NCBI GenBank assembly: GCA_047601745.1
Contig: JASGIS010000001.1
Coordinates: forward strand, 4,836,001 to 4,900,000
Length of the DNA stretch: 64,000 nt
Origin: JAKPAM01 sp047601745
Lineage (GTDB): Bacteria > Pseudomonadota > Gammaproteobacteria > Burkholderiales > Burkholderiaceae_E
Direction of reading: 5' to 3'
Each line of letters starts with the position of its first letter. Position 1 is the first letter of the stretch. Under the pieces are notes generated by a model that worked only from the letters and a program-made list of their open reading frames with translations, was not told where the DNA came from and did not search any database. The position numbers and the translations under genes are program-made. Of this stretch, positions 51,095 through 59,563 are shown piece after piece.

Positions 51095-51479
51095 GGATGT
51101 CTCAGACTGTTGGCGTGGGCAGCGATCTGCCCTCACCGCCTGAACTAGCCATCGCCGAGCCGGCAGATTGCATGGCCGATTCGAGCGCAACGTCGTTCTC
51201 CAAAGCGTCATCTCGATCCGCGCCACCCCGAGGATTTCCGGCATATCCATTCGGTTTACTGCCGAAGTCCCCCCCGTTCTCCATCAGTTTGACGACGTGA
51301 GCCGGACCGGCCGCGTGATACTTTTTTTCCATTCCGGCCGAGGGTAGGCAGCCGACTATCCCCGCCCCGAAACCGGCCGGAACCCACTGGATCGACAGCC
51401 GCGGCTGGCGCACTCCCCTGCGCCAACGGGGGGCGTTTTGTCTTCAAAAACCCGGGGAGCACGACCTCAAGGAAACGAC
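51095..51479. other. region without a recognisable gene between the mini-CRISPR target and 51480
   Basis: About 385 bp. A plus-strand frame of 67 codons starts with ATG at 51097, right at the partial protospacer, and a minus-strand frame of 103 codons covers 51102-51413. Neither resembles a known family and neither has a good ribosome site. A stretch at 51410-51445 (CCCC, loop, GGGG, then TTTTGTCTT) could be a weak plus-strand terminator. If the mini-CRISPR guards a toxin, this is one place it could lie. Confidence 0.4.
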
Positions 51480-51914
51480 ATGACTTCGCATCTGATCGCC
51501 GCCACGCTCGGTCTGGCCTTCTGCATCAGCGCCCAAGCCCAGCCAGTCGCCGGCACGCCGTCTTCGACCTCCGGCGCCGAAATCATCGCGCCGCTGCTCG
51601 ACAACGACGGCGTCCCGCTGTTGCCCATGCCGCGCGCCATCCCTGACAAGCCCGAGAACCGCACCCACCGCGGCCTGTACGTTACCGAGGCCCAGGCCCT
51701 CGCCCATGAACGCATATTGCCCGGCAACGTGACGAGCCTGCGTGTTCGCTGCTGCGGCGAGCAGGCCGTCGAAGACGCCCTCGGCAGCGCTCGCGCGGCG
51801 CCGCACGGCCAGCCGATACTCGTTCGCGGCGACGATCCGTCGCTGACCGCTCGACTGGCCGATCGGCTCGACGAGGCCGGCTTCGGTCCGGTATTCGTCG
51901 TCACCGTGCCCTGA
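51480..51914 (+). CDS. small secreted protein of unknown function
   Basis: A 144-residue protein with a signal peptide (MTSHLIAATLGLAFCISAQA, cleavage after AQA). The mature part is hydrophilic, has two adjacent cysteines (VRCCGEQ, about residue 89) and ends PVFVVTVP. No known domain was recognised. The ATG has a CAAGGAAACGAC ribosome site; a longer in-frame start lacks one. It is probably periplasmic. It converges with the glycerophosphodiesterase gene. Confidence 0.7.
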   Translation: MTSHLIAATLGLAFCISAQAQPVAGTPSSTSGAEIIAPLLDNDGVPLLPMPRAIPDKPENRTHRGLYVTEAQALAHERILPGNVTSLRVRCCGEQAVEDALGSARAAPHGQPILVRGDDPSLTARLADRLDEAGFGPVFVVTVP

Positions 51915-51945
51915 GCGCGCGCCGATAACCGTCACCGCCGCAGGT

Positions 51946-51964
51946 TCCGGTCCATCGGACCGGA
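51946..51964. terminator. hairpin between convergent genes
   Basis: TCCGGTCC-ATC-GGACCGGA is a perfect 8-bp stem with a 3-base loop between the small secreted protein gene and the diesterase gene. There is no U-tract; placement suggests a bidirectional terminator. Confidence 0.5.
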
Positions 51965-51984
51965 CGACTACGGACCCGGCCGGA

Positions 51985-53472
51985 TCACTGCCCGCTTTGC
52001 ACCAGGTAGTCGCGGCGCGCCGCGACCGCCGTGTTGGCGAAATCGGCGAACACGCCATCGATGCCGGCCGCGAAGAACTGGACCAGCTCCTGCTTCGGGT
52101 CGCCGCCGTACAAGCCCGGAAGATAACGGGTCTCGTCGCGGAAGGTGAAGCTGTGCACGAACAGGCCGGCCCGGTGCGCATCGGCAATCAGCGAGGTCGG
52201 CGCCACGCTGTTGACGTCGGCCATCGAGCCGGTGAACGGCTTGCCGTCGGCATCGGTCGGCGGGAACGGCACGATCCGCCACGACATCACCTGCGGCTTC
52301 CACGGACCGATACCATCGGCGTAGGTCTTGATCTCGGCCAGCCCCTGCGGCGTCAGCATGTCTCCGAAGAAACGTCCGTCGCCGGCCAGCGTCCAACTGT
52401 ACGGACGGCCGTCGACGAAGTTGTACGCATCGTCGGTCTGGTAGATCACCTGCCCGGTCCGGTAATCGACCGCGTTGCCGTCGATCAACTGCACCACCTT
52501 GGTCTTCAAGCCGATGCTGCGCAGGTACTTGAGGCTGGCCGGATCGAAGCTCTGCACGAAGATCGGCGCATCGTGATCATTGAGCCGGTTCAGCTCGATC
52601 GCCTTCAGGATCGCATCCTCGAACGGATGACCGGTGCCGGCGGTATCGCAACCGTTGGCGATCGCCTGCTGGTTGTTCCAGTACGGATTCTTCGCTTCCG
52701 GATAGACCGACAACGTGCGGCCGACGGCCGCGCTCTTCACGCGCGCGATGTCGATCACTTCCTGGAAGCTCAGTACCGGGTAGCGGCCGTTGTCGATGGT
52801 CGGCCTCTCGGCGGCGGCGTCATAAGTGGTGCCGCGCAGCCAGGTCTTCACTTCGCTCAACGTGAAATCGGTGATCGACCAGTCGCCGGTATGGTCTTCG
52901 CCGTCGACGATCAGCGACTCGAGCACCGACTTCTGATCGGCCGGATCGGTCAGGTCGGTCAGATACCGCGGCGGCCCGCCGAACCTGGCGAGGTCGTACT
53001 TCACATCGACCCATCGCCCCGGCACCGTGCGCTTGCGCGCCATCACTTCGGGGTCGGCCGCGGCGACGCTGGCGATGTTGGTGTTGTCGCTGAGCCAGGG
53101 ATTGTGCCGCGCGACCAGCACGCAGTCCCTGGTCAGGTGCAGATCGAGCTCCAGCGAATCGGCGCCGACGTCGGCCGCTCCCTGGTAGGCCGGCTGCGTC
53201 TCCTCCGGATACTCGCCCGGGAAACCGCGATGGCCGATCACCAGCGGCGCCGAACCGTCGAGCGTCGCGGTCTTGACCGATAGCTTGCCGGAATCGGCGG
53301 CCGCGGCCGCGATACCCGCTTCACTGCCACCACCACCGCCGCAAGCGGACAGCAGGCATGCGGCGGCGAAAACGGCGGCCAGACGGTACGGGCGGATACT
53401 CGCCTGCGAGTACGAACGTGCACTCGCCTGCGCAACGGCAAGCGATCGGATCGGTCGTTCAGGTGTCGGCAT
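51985..53472 (-). CDS. glycerophosphodiester phosphodiesterase family lipoprotein
   Basis: A 495-residue GDPD/PLC-like TIM-barrel protein that would hydrolyse glycerophosphodiesters or similar. An N-terminal lipoprotein signal ends in LLSACGGGGG, so the protein is lipid-anchored outside the cytoplasm. Catalytic and metal residues are visible: LVIGHRGFPGEYPEETQPAY (HR and E), LELDLHLTRD and VARHNPWL. A later YPEAKNPYW (Glu, Lys) is also in place. The chain is longer than GlpQ (about 360), with insertions between barrel strands. The first 25 residues before the signal may be over-called; a later Met was not evident. Confidence 0.88.
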   Translation of the reverse strand: MPTPERPIRSLAVAQASARSYSQASIRPYRLAAVFAAACLLSACGGGGGSEAGIAAAAADSGKLSVKTATLDGSAPLVIGHRGFPGEYPEETQPAYQGAADVGADSLELDLHLTRDCVLVARHNPWLSDNTNIASVAAADPEVMARKRTVPGRWVDVKYDLARFGGPPRYLTDLTDPADQKSVLESLIVDGEDHTGDWSITDFTLSEVKTWLRGTTYDAAAERPTIDNGRYPVLSFQEVIDIARVKSAAVGRTLSVYPEAKNPYWNNQQAIANGCDTAGTGHPFEDAILKAIELNRLNDHDAPIFVQSFDPASLKYLRSIGLKTKVVQLIDGNAVDYRTGQVIYQTDDAYNFVDGRPYSWTLAGDGRFFGDMLTPQGLAEIKTYADGIGPWKPQVMSWRIVPFPPTDADGKPFTGSMADVNSVAPTSLIADAHRAGLFVHSFTFRDETRYLPGLYGGDPKQELVQFFAAGIDGVFADFANTAVAARRDYLVQSGQ

Positions 53473-53563
53473 GGGCTCATCCCGGTTCGTGAGATGGACA
53501 CCAACATAAGGAGCCGCGGTGACTGCTTGATGAAGGGGCTCGCATCGCGAATGACACGCTGGC

Positions 53564-53657
53564 CGTCAGTCCGTCAGTCCGTCAGTCCGTCAGTCCGTCA
53601 GTCCGTCAGTCCGTCAGTCCGTCAGTCCGTCAGTCCGTCAGTCCGTCAGTCCGTCAG
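53564..53657. repeat. 8-bp tandem repeat, about 11.75 copies
   Basis: CGTCAGTC is repeated without error from 53564 to 53657. It lies in the 349-bp gap between the diesterase start and the ZntB gene, about 165 bp before that start. The unit length is not a multiple of three. Copy number is likely to vary between isolates by slippage. The rest of the gap holds a promoter-like TTGACA but no gene. Confidence 0.97.
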
Positions 53658-53684
53658 CGTCGGCACGCGGGGGCCGTGGATCCG

Positions 53685-53701
53685 TTGACACGGAATTGTC
53701 A
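53685..53701 (+). promoter_or_regulatory. consensus -35 within an inverted repeat upstream of the ZntB-like gene
   Basis: TTGACA (53685-53690) is a perfect -35. TGACA-CGGAAT-TGTCA forms an inverted repeat over it. The matching -10 is unclear (TTAGGG-like at a long spacing). Confidence 0.4.
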
Positions 53702-53821
53702 TCCGGCCGCGTTAGGGTGCTGCCCTCGGCGCGGCATGTCGATCGAAGGGGCCGCCCCCGGAAGCGGCCGTGCGGCGGCCGGACCACCCCCTCCCCTGTC
53801 CCGACCGGTGCCCGCCGCTCG

Positions 53822-54919
53822 ATGATGTCAAGAGAACTGCCTGGAATCGTTTCCGCTTATCGCTTCGATCAGCGCGGTGTCGCGCGGCGCCTCGCCGACG
53901 ACGAGGTCGCCGACGCGCTCGACCGCCTGCAGGCGGACGGCGACGACTGGTGCTGGATCCACCTGAACCTCGCGGACCAGCGGGCCAAGCACTGGATCGA
54001 ACGAGCTTCCAGCCTCGTCGCCGAAGCACGCGACGTGCTGCTGATCGACGATCCGCATCCCCGGCTGGAACTGGTCGACGATACGCTGATCGGCGTGCTG
54101 ACCGATCTGCATCACGAATCGGTGCCCGAGGACGAGCAGCACCTCAGCCACGAGGAACTGTCGTTCGGCCGATTGTTCTTCGCGATGACGCCGCGGCTGC
54201 TGGTCAGCGGCCGCCGCCACCCACTGCACTCGGTCGAGCAGGTGCGCCGCCATCTGTCGCTCAATCAGTTGAAGCCGGATGAACCGATCGATCTGGTCGA
54301 GAAGATGGTCGTCCGCTTCGCCAGGTTGACGGAGCTCGTCCTGGGCCGAATGGCCGAGGCGCTCGACGATATCGAGGACCAGGTCCTCGACGACGATCCG
54401 CACGACGAACGCCGCCGTCTCGCGCCGATGCGGCGCACCGCGGTCGCGATGCGCCGGCAACTGGCGCCGATGAAGACGATGTTCGAGAAGTTCGCGCAGG
54501 AGGAGATCGACGACTCGCGCGCCGACGTCGACGAAGAGGACGACGCAGCCGTCGATGCGCGCGAGCGGCGCATCGATTTCGAGACCAGCCTGCGCGCGGC
54601 CGCCGCCCGGCTCGCGCAGCGGCTGGACGGCCTGGCCCACGACATCGAAGCGATCCAGGAGCGCGCCCGATTGCTCAGCGATCAGATCGCGATGGACATG
54701 GCCGAACAGACCAATCGCCATCTGTACCTGCTGTCGATCATGAGCGCGCTGCTGCTGCCGCCGACGCTGATCGCCGGCGTCTTCGGCATGAACACCAGCA
54801 GCCTGCCCTGGACCGACGGCGACGGCGGCTCGTGGTGGGCGATCGGACTGGCGGCGGCCACGTCGGTGGCCGCCTTCATCGCGCTGGTGCGAATCGGCGT
54901 CGCACGACGGCGTTCATGA
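53822..54919 (+). CDS. CorA/ZntB-family divalent cation transporter
   Basis: A 365-residue pentameric-channel-type transporter. The cytoplasmic part (1-300) is highly charged and helical. Two C-terminal transmembrane segments follow, separated by the signature FGMNTSSLPW (GMN motif), which defines the CorA superfamily. The overall form and the WCWIHLNL start fit ZntB-like zinc carriers better than CorA magnesium channels, but the ion cannot be fixed. Tandem ATG codons at 53822 and 53825 are both possible starts. The upstream frame is low-complexity and is not included. Confidence 0.9.
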   Translation: MMSRELPGIVSAYRFDQRGVARRLADDEVADALDRLQADGDDWCWIHLNLADQRAKHWIERASSLVAEARDVLLIDDPHPRLELVDDTLIGVLTDLHHESVPEDEQHLSHEELSFGRLFFAMTPRLLVSGRRHPLHSVEQVRRHLSLNQLKPDEPIDLVEKMVVRFARLTELVLGRMAEALDDIEDQVLDDDPHDERRRLAPMRRTAVAMRRQLAPMKTMFEKFAQEEIDDSRADVDEEDDAAVDARERRIDFETSLRAAAARLAQRLDGLAHDIEAIQERARLLSDQIAMDMAEQTNRHLYLLSIMSALLLPPTLIAGVFGMNTSSLPWTDGDGGSWWAIGLAAATSVAAFIALVRIGVARRRS

Positions 54920-54933
54920 ACGCCACCCCCTGG

Positions 54934-56241
54934 TCAATCCAGCCGGATCGGCGCGCGCACCTGGGAGTTCAGCAGATCGACCAGCCATAAGAGGCTGCCG
55001 CCCCAGAGTCCGTGCAGGCGGGCCTGGTGGCTGCGATAGAGCAGGATATGGCTGAGCTGCGCCAGGCGCCCGTGGATCGTGGCGCCCTTGAGGAAGCCGA
55101 ATTTTCCCAGCGAACCGTAGGCATCGTAGTCGCCCAGCGAAACCAGCGCGCCGAAATCGCGATAGACGAAGGCCGGCATCGACTCGCGGTGCTCGATCGC
55201 GCGCGGCAGGTGGCGGATCAGGTGTCGCGCCTGCTGATGGGCGACCTGCGCGGTCGGAGGAAGCGGCCTGTCGTGACCGGGCAACGTCAGGCTCGCGCAA
55301 TCGCCTGCCGCGTAGATCCTTTCGTCCGATGTCGTTCTCAGGTTCGGTTCGACCAGCAACTGGTTGGCCGCGCTGACGGCCAGACCGCCGAAGCTCGACA
55401 GGAATTGCGGCCCTTTGACGCCAGCCGCCCATATCTTCAGCGACGCCTGCAGACGGCCGCCATCGCCGAGCACGAATCCCGTCTCGTCGACGGCCTTGAC
55501 GGCGGTTCCGGTCTTGACCGTCACGCCCAGGCCCTGCAGGCGCTGCCGGGTCGCTTCCGAAATATCTTCGGGGAAGGCCGCCAGCAGGCGCACCCCGCTT
55601 TCGATCAATGTGACCGAAATCCGCGAGGCCAGGTCCTGCGCCCCGTAGGCGATCGCGAACTCCGTCAATTGCACCAGCTCGGCGGCGAGTTCGACGCCGG
55701 TGGCGCCTCCGCCGACGATACCGATCGACAAATGCTCGTCCTGGGCCAGGCATTGCAGGATGCGCAGCCGGATCTCCCTGTTGAAGGCTTCGGCCTGCAG
55801 ACGCGAGTCGATCCTGAAGCAATGGTCGGCGGCACCGGGCGTACGAAAGTCATTGGCCTGGCTGCCCACCGCGACGATCAGCGTGTCGTAGCCGAGCGTT
55901 CTTTCCGGAATCAGCAGACGGCCGTCGTCGGCGTGCATCGGGGCGATCCGCAGTTCACGGCGAGCGCGATCCAGGCCGCAAATCTCTCCCGGCTGGAATG
56001 CGAAGCCCGCGTCCCGGGCCTGCGCCAGATAGGGCGTCTGTTGTTGCGAGATATCGCGGGTTCCGGCGGCGATCATGTGCAGCATCGGCTTCCACACATG
56101 CGCCGAATCCCGATCGACGAGCGTGACCGACGGCGCACCGCGGCGGTGCCGCCAGTGCCGGGCCAGTGACGAGGCGATCTCCACCCCCGCCACGCCACCG
56201 CCGGCGATGAGGATTCGGTGCGGCCCTCGTGCGTTGCCCAT
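54934..56241 (-). CDS. type II NADH dehydrogenase-like FAD oxidoreductase
   Basis: A 435-residue non-proton-pumping NADH:quinone oxidoreductase of the Ndh type. FAD motif ILIAGGGVAGVEIAS at the N-terminus, NADH motif IGIVGGGATGVELAAEL in the middle, and YAAGDCASL before the C-terminal membrane-binding helices. The last 50 residues (GLWGGSLLWLVDLLNSQVRA) are hydrophobic and amphipathic, as in Ndh. It probably feeds electrons to the quinone pool. The gene stands alone, with an AGGGAGCAC ribosome site. Convergent with the ZntB-like gene (14 bp). Confidence 0.9.
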   Translation of the reverse strand: MGNARGPHRILIAGGGVAGVEIASSLARHWRHRRGAPSVTLVDRDSAHVWKPMLHMIAAGTRDISQQQTPYLAQARDAGFAFQPGEICGLDRARRELRIAPMHADDGRLLIPERTLGYDTLIVAVGSQANDFRTPGAADHCFRIDSRLQAEAFNREIRLRILQCLAQDEHLSIGIVGGGATGVELAAELVQLTEFAIAYGAQDLASRISVTLIESGVRLLAAFPEDISEATRQRLQGLGVTVKTGTAVKAVDETGFVLGDGGRLQASLKIWAAGVKGPQFLSSFGGLAVSAANQLLVEPNLRTTSDERIYAAGDCASLTLPGHDRPLPPTAQVAHQQARHLIRHLPRAIEHRESMPAFVYRDFGALVSLGDYDAYGSLGKFGFLKGATIHGRLAQLSHILLYRSHQARLHGLWGGSLLWLVDLLNSQVRAPIRLD

Positions 56242-56329
56242 TCCTGTGCTCCCTCCTTCGACGACACCTATCAGTTCGAGACCAATAGGAAGTCAACCGG
56301 ATGGGATCGGCCTGACGGCGGAACCGCCG

Positions 56330-57526
56330 TCAAGCGTGGCGCCCGAGCGCCGCGCGCCAGCGCAGGATGAAATCGCGGTAGGCCGCGTTGGCCAGCGGTG
56401 CGGCCAGTTCCGGTCCGAGCGCGACCGGGCGGGCGCGCGCGCCCAGCATGTCGCGCAGCGATGCGCCGGTGGTCTCGCCCTGGGCATCTTCGCGCAGCGC
56501 GTAGAGCCGGGACGCGGACGCCATCACCGTCTGGCCTCGCCGCGACAGCAGATAGTCGAGCCACAGGCGGGCGGCGTTCGGGTGCTCGGCCTTCGCGTTG
56601 ATCAGCAGCACGCGCGACGTGACCAGCGTGTAGTCCTCGGGAAAGATCACGCCCAGCGTCGGCAGGCCGCGCGCCCGCGCGACCGTATAGGCACCGAGCA
56701 GGTTGATGCCGAACCGCGCCCGACCATCGGCGATCAGGCCGACCATCGCGTCGGTGGTCAACAGCAGCCGCGGATCGGCAGCGCCCATCGCCTGCGCGGT
56801 CGCCCAGAACGCGTCGGCGTTGGCGGCGGCGTCCTGCGCGGCGAGGAAGTAACCGACGCCGGATTTCTGGACGTCATAACCGACCACGCCGCCCGGCCCG
56901 CGCGCCCCCGCGTCCGCCAGCCATCGCGCCAGCGCCGCGTGGCTGCGCGGCGCCTCGCCCTCGGGCAGCGAGGGCTTGTGATAAGCGAACACCACCGGCT
57001 CATAAGTGCTGGCCCACAGGCGATCCTGCCATCGCGCCCAGGCGGGCAGGCGCGCGCCTTCGGGCGAATCGTAGGTCAGTGCGTGCCCGTCGACGGCCAG
57101 CGCCACCATCTGGTCCATCGCCGAACTCCACAGCACGTCGGCCGCCTCGCGGCCGAGCTGGTTCTCGGCGATGAACCGGTGGTACAGCTCGGTGCTGTTC
57201 AGGTCTTCGTAAGCGACGGCGATGCGCGGATACAGCCGGCGGAAGTCGGCCACCAATGGCGTCGCCACGCGCTCGTCGGTCGTCGAGTGGACGATCAGCC
57301 GCCCTTCGTCTTCGGCGGCGCGCACGGTCGTCGCGTAGGCGGCCGGGTAACCGGCCGGCACGCCGGCGCGCGGCGCGTAGCGGAGCAGCTCGTCGTCCTG
57401 CGCCCGCGCGGAGGCGGCGATCGACGAAGCCGCCCCCAGGGCCGCCAGCCGGCCCAGCGCCGCGCGGCGCGGCAGCGGCGGCCGTCGGGTGTCGCGCGCC
57501 GGCGCGATTCGCTTCGTTCCGGCCAT
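56330..57526 (-). CDS. periplasmic ABC transporter substrate-binding protein (Fbp/FutA-like)
   Basis: A 398-residue type II periplasmic binding protein related to iron(III) and small-anion binding proteins. A twin-arginine-like signal (PRRAALGRLAALGAASSIAA, cleavage near SARAQ) precedes the mature protein. Segments LIVHSTTDERVATPLVADFR and VLWSSAMDQMVALAVDG fit the family; WLDYLLSRRGQTVM is a typical late motif. It overlaps the Usp gene stop by one base and is third in a CitMHS-Usp-SBP unit with no permease gene. It may sense or bind the substrate (citrate complex or metal) rather than serve an ABC importer here. Confidence 0.85.
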   Translation of the reverse strand: MAGTKRIAPARDTRRPPLPRRAALGRLAALGAASSIAASARAQDDELLRYAPRAGVPAGYPAAYATTVRAAEDEGRLIVHSTTDERVATPLVADFRRLYPRIAVAYEDLNSTELYHRFIAENQLGREAADVLWSSAMDQMVALAVDGHALTYDSPEGARLPAWARWQDRLWASTYEPVVFAYHKPSLPEGEAPRSHAALARWLADAGARGPGGVVGYDVQKSGVGYFLAAQDAAANADAFWATAQAMGAADPRLLLTTDAMVGLIADGRARFGINLLGAYTVARARGLPTLGVIFPEDYTLVTSRVLLINAKAEHPNAARLWLDYLLSRRGQTVMASASRLYALREDAQGETTGASLRDMLGARARPVALGPELAAPLANAAYRDFILRWRAALGRHA

Positions 57527-58020
57527 CAGCTCGCCCCCGTCGGCAGCAGCAGCAAGGGCTTGCGCGTACGGCGCAGCACCTGCTGCGCGGCCCCGCCGAA
57601 CAGCAGGCTGGCCAGCAGCCCCTTGCCGTCCGAGGTCATGACGATCAGATCGGCGCCGCTGCGTTCGGCTTCGTCGAGGATCGCTTTCGGCACGTCGTCG
57701 CCTTCACGAACGATCAGCTCGGTGATCGGGTTCTGCGGCACTTCGTCCGGCCGCACCGCGTAGAACGCGGCGACCTGCGACTGGATGTACGCCAGCGCGC
57801 GCTGCGCGCGATCATCGTGGTATTGGTCGAGCATCGATTGCGGCACGTGCGAATCGATCTCGACCAGCGAGCGTTCGCGCTGCTCGTCGATCACGGTCAG
57901 CACCCTCAACTGGGCGCCCAGCCGGTTGGCGAAACTGATCGCGCAGGCCAGCGCGGTCTCGCAGCCCTCGTCCAGATCGCTGGCGTACAGGATGTTGCGG
58001 ATATCGGCGTTCAGGCTCAT
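57526..58020 (-). CDS. universal stress protein (UspA family)
   Basis: A 164-residue single Usp domain. The N-terminal ILYASDLDEGCETALACAI and the ATP-type loop in GADLIVMTSDGKGLLASLLFGGAAQQVLRR are visible in part: SDGKGLLASLLFGGAAQ. The G2xG9xG(S/T) pattern is altered. The start ATG overlaps the CitMHS stop (ATGA), and its stop overlaps the next start (TGATG), so the three genes are translationally coupled. Its role is probably to tune the transporter or respond to energy state. An upstream extension reading into CitMHS was not used. Confidence 0.9.
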   Translation of the reverse strand: MSLNADIRNILYASDLDEGCETALACAISFANRLGAQLRVLTVIDEQRERSLVEIDSHVPQSMLDQYHDDRAQRALAYIQSQVAAFYAVRPDEVPQNPITELIVREGDDVPKAILDEAERSGADLIVMTSDGKGLLASLLFGGAAQQVLRRTRKPLLLLPTGAS

Positions 58021-59333
58021 GGCGCATGTCCTATCAACGGGATGACGCCGAGCACCAGCATCGACGCCAGCATCACCAACGCGGCCGACAGCGCCCACAG
58101 CAGCGTGAACCGCTGGTGGTCGCCGAACTCCACCTTGGCCAGCCCGACCAGCAGATAGGTCGAGGCCACCAGCGGGCTCAGCAGATGGACCTGCTGGCCG
58201 ACCAGCGAGGCCCGGGCGATCTCGACGTGGCCGATGCCGTAGACGGACGCGGTCTTGGCCAGGATCGGCAGGATCCCGAAGTAGAACGCGTCATTCGACA
58301 CGAAGAACGTGAACGGGATGCTCAGGACCGCGGTGACCACCGCCATGTACGGTCCCATCCAGTCGGGCACCATCGCGATCACGCTGTTGGCGATCGCATC
58401 GACCATCTTCGTACCGGACAGGATACCAACGAAGATGCCCGCCGCGAAGATCAGCGACACCACCGGCACGATGTTGACCGCGTGGGTTTCGAGCCGCTCC
58501 TTCTGCTGCTGCAGGCTCGGGTAGTTGATCATCAGCGCGAGCGCCGACGCCACCATGAACAGCACCTGCAGCGGGAACACGTCCATCACCAGCAGCACCA
58601 TCAGCCCGATCGTCAGCAGCGCGTTGACCCACAGCAGCCGCGGGCGGGCGAGCGTCGGGTCGCCGCCGGTCACCTCGGCGATCGACTGGCTGTCGCCGCG
58701 CGTATCGTCCAGATCGATCGCGCCCAGCCGCCGCGCCTCGCGCCGGCCCAGGATGAACGCGACGACCGTGCACCATGCGCCGGTGACGATCATCGGCATG
58801 ATCATCGGTACGAACACGTCGCCCATCTCGACGCCCAGCGCGCTGACCGCGCGCGCCGTCGGCCCGCCCCAGGGCAGGACGTTCATCAACTGGCCGGCCA
58901 TCATCACCACGCAGGCGAGCACGAGCCGGCTCATGCCGAGCCGCTGGTACAGCGGCAGCATCGCCGCGCAGGTGATCATGTAGGTGGTCGAACCGTCGCC
59001 GTCGAGCGACACGCCGGCGGCCAGCAGGAACGTGCCGACGACGATCTTGGTCGGACTGCCGCCGACCAGCCGCAACACCAGCTTGACGATCGGATCGAAC
59101 AGTCCGGCGTCGATCATGACGCCGAAGTACAGGATCGCGAACATCAGCATCACGCCGGTCGGCGCGAGCTTGCGGATGCCGTCGAGCATCATCGGCCCGA
59201 GGGCCATGCCGAAACCGCCGGCCAGGCCGAAGACGATCGGCACCAGGATCAGCGCGACCATCGCCGACAGGCGCTTGGTCATGATCAGCGCCATGAAGAC
59301 CAGAACCATCGAGTACGCGAGTGCGGTCAGCAT
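58017..59333 (-). CDS. CitMHS family citrate-metal transporter
   Basis: A 438-residue inner-membrane carrier with 11-12 hydrophobic segments, of the CitM/CitH/Sx family that moves citrate complexed with a divalent metal, coupled to protons. Typical segments include MLMFAILYFGVMIDAGLFDP, GVSLDGDGSTTYMI, LPWGGPTARA and FFVSNDAFYFGILP. It is the first gene of the minus-strand CitMHS-Usp-SBP unit. The 230-bp divergent gap to 59564 is AT-richer around 59345-59385 and 59430-59470, fit for promoters, but no clear boxes were assigned. Confidence 0.92.
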   Translation of the reverse strand: MLTALAYSMVLVFMALIMTKRLSAMVALILVPIVFGLAGGFGMALGPMMLDGIRKLAPTGVMLMFAILYFGVMIDAGLFDPIVKLVLRLVGGSPTKIVVGTFLLAAGVSLDGDGSTTYMITCAAMLPLYQRLGMSRLVLACVVMMAGQLMNVLPWGGPTARAVSALGVEMGDVFVPMIMPMIVTGAWCTVVAFILGRREARRLGAIDLDDTRGDSQSIAEVTGGDPTLARPRLLWVNALLTIGLMVLLVMDVFPLQVLFMVASALALMINYPSLQQQKERLETHAVNIVPVVSLIFAAGIFVGILSGTKMVDAIANSVIAMVPDWMGPYMAVVTAVLSIPFTFFVSNDAFYFGILPILAKTASVYGIGHVEIARASLVGQQVHLLSPLVASTYLLVGLAKVEFGDHQRFTLLWALSAALVMLASMLVLGVIPLIGHAP

Positions 59334-59563
59334 TCATCCGGCTCCATCGATCATTGTTTTGTTTACCGCTCTCGCGATCGCCGTCCCCCGCCCGGCGCGA
59401 TCGGCTCTGCCGATCTGCGGGAGATGGTAACGGAATAAATGGCCGATGCCGCGAACGAAACGACTGCAGTGGAACGAATGCTGTGCATCAGATCGGCTTC
59501 AACTGGCCTCGCCGGCCGCCGCCGCGCCTAAGCTGACGGCCATCCTCCCCGCCTGGAACGGAC

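Noticed and set aside
51073..51101. A possible further pseudo-repeat 61 bp after 51012
   Set aside because: No similarity to the repeat; the sequence there is the AT-rich promoter-like stretch with the partial protospacer.
53494..53688. A 64-codon frame encoding SPSVRQSV repeats
   Set aside because: It is only the translation of the 8-bp tandem repeat, with no conserved start or ribosome site.
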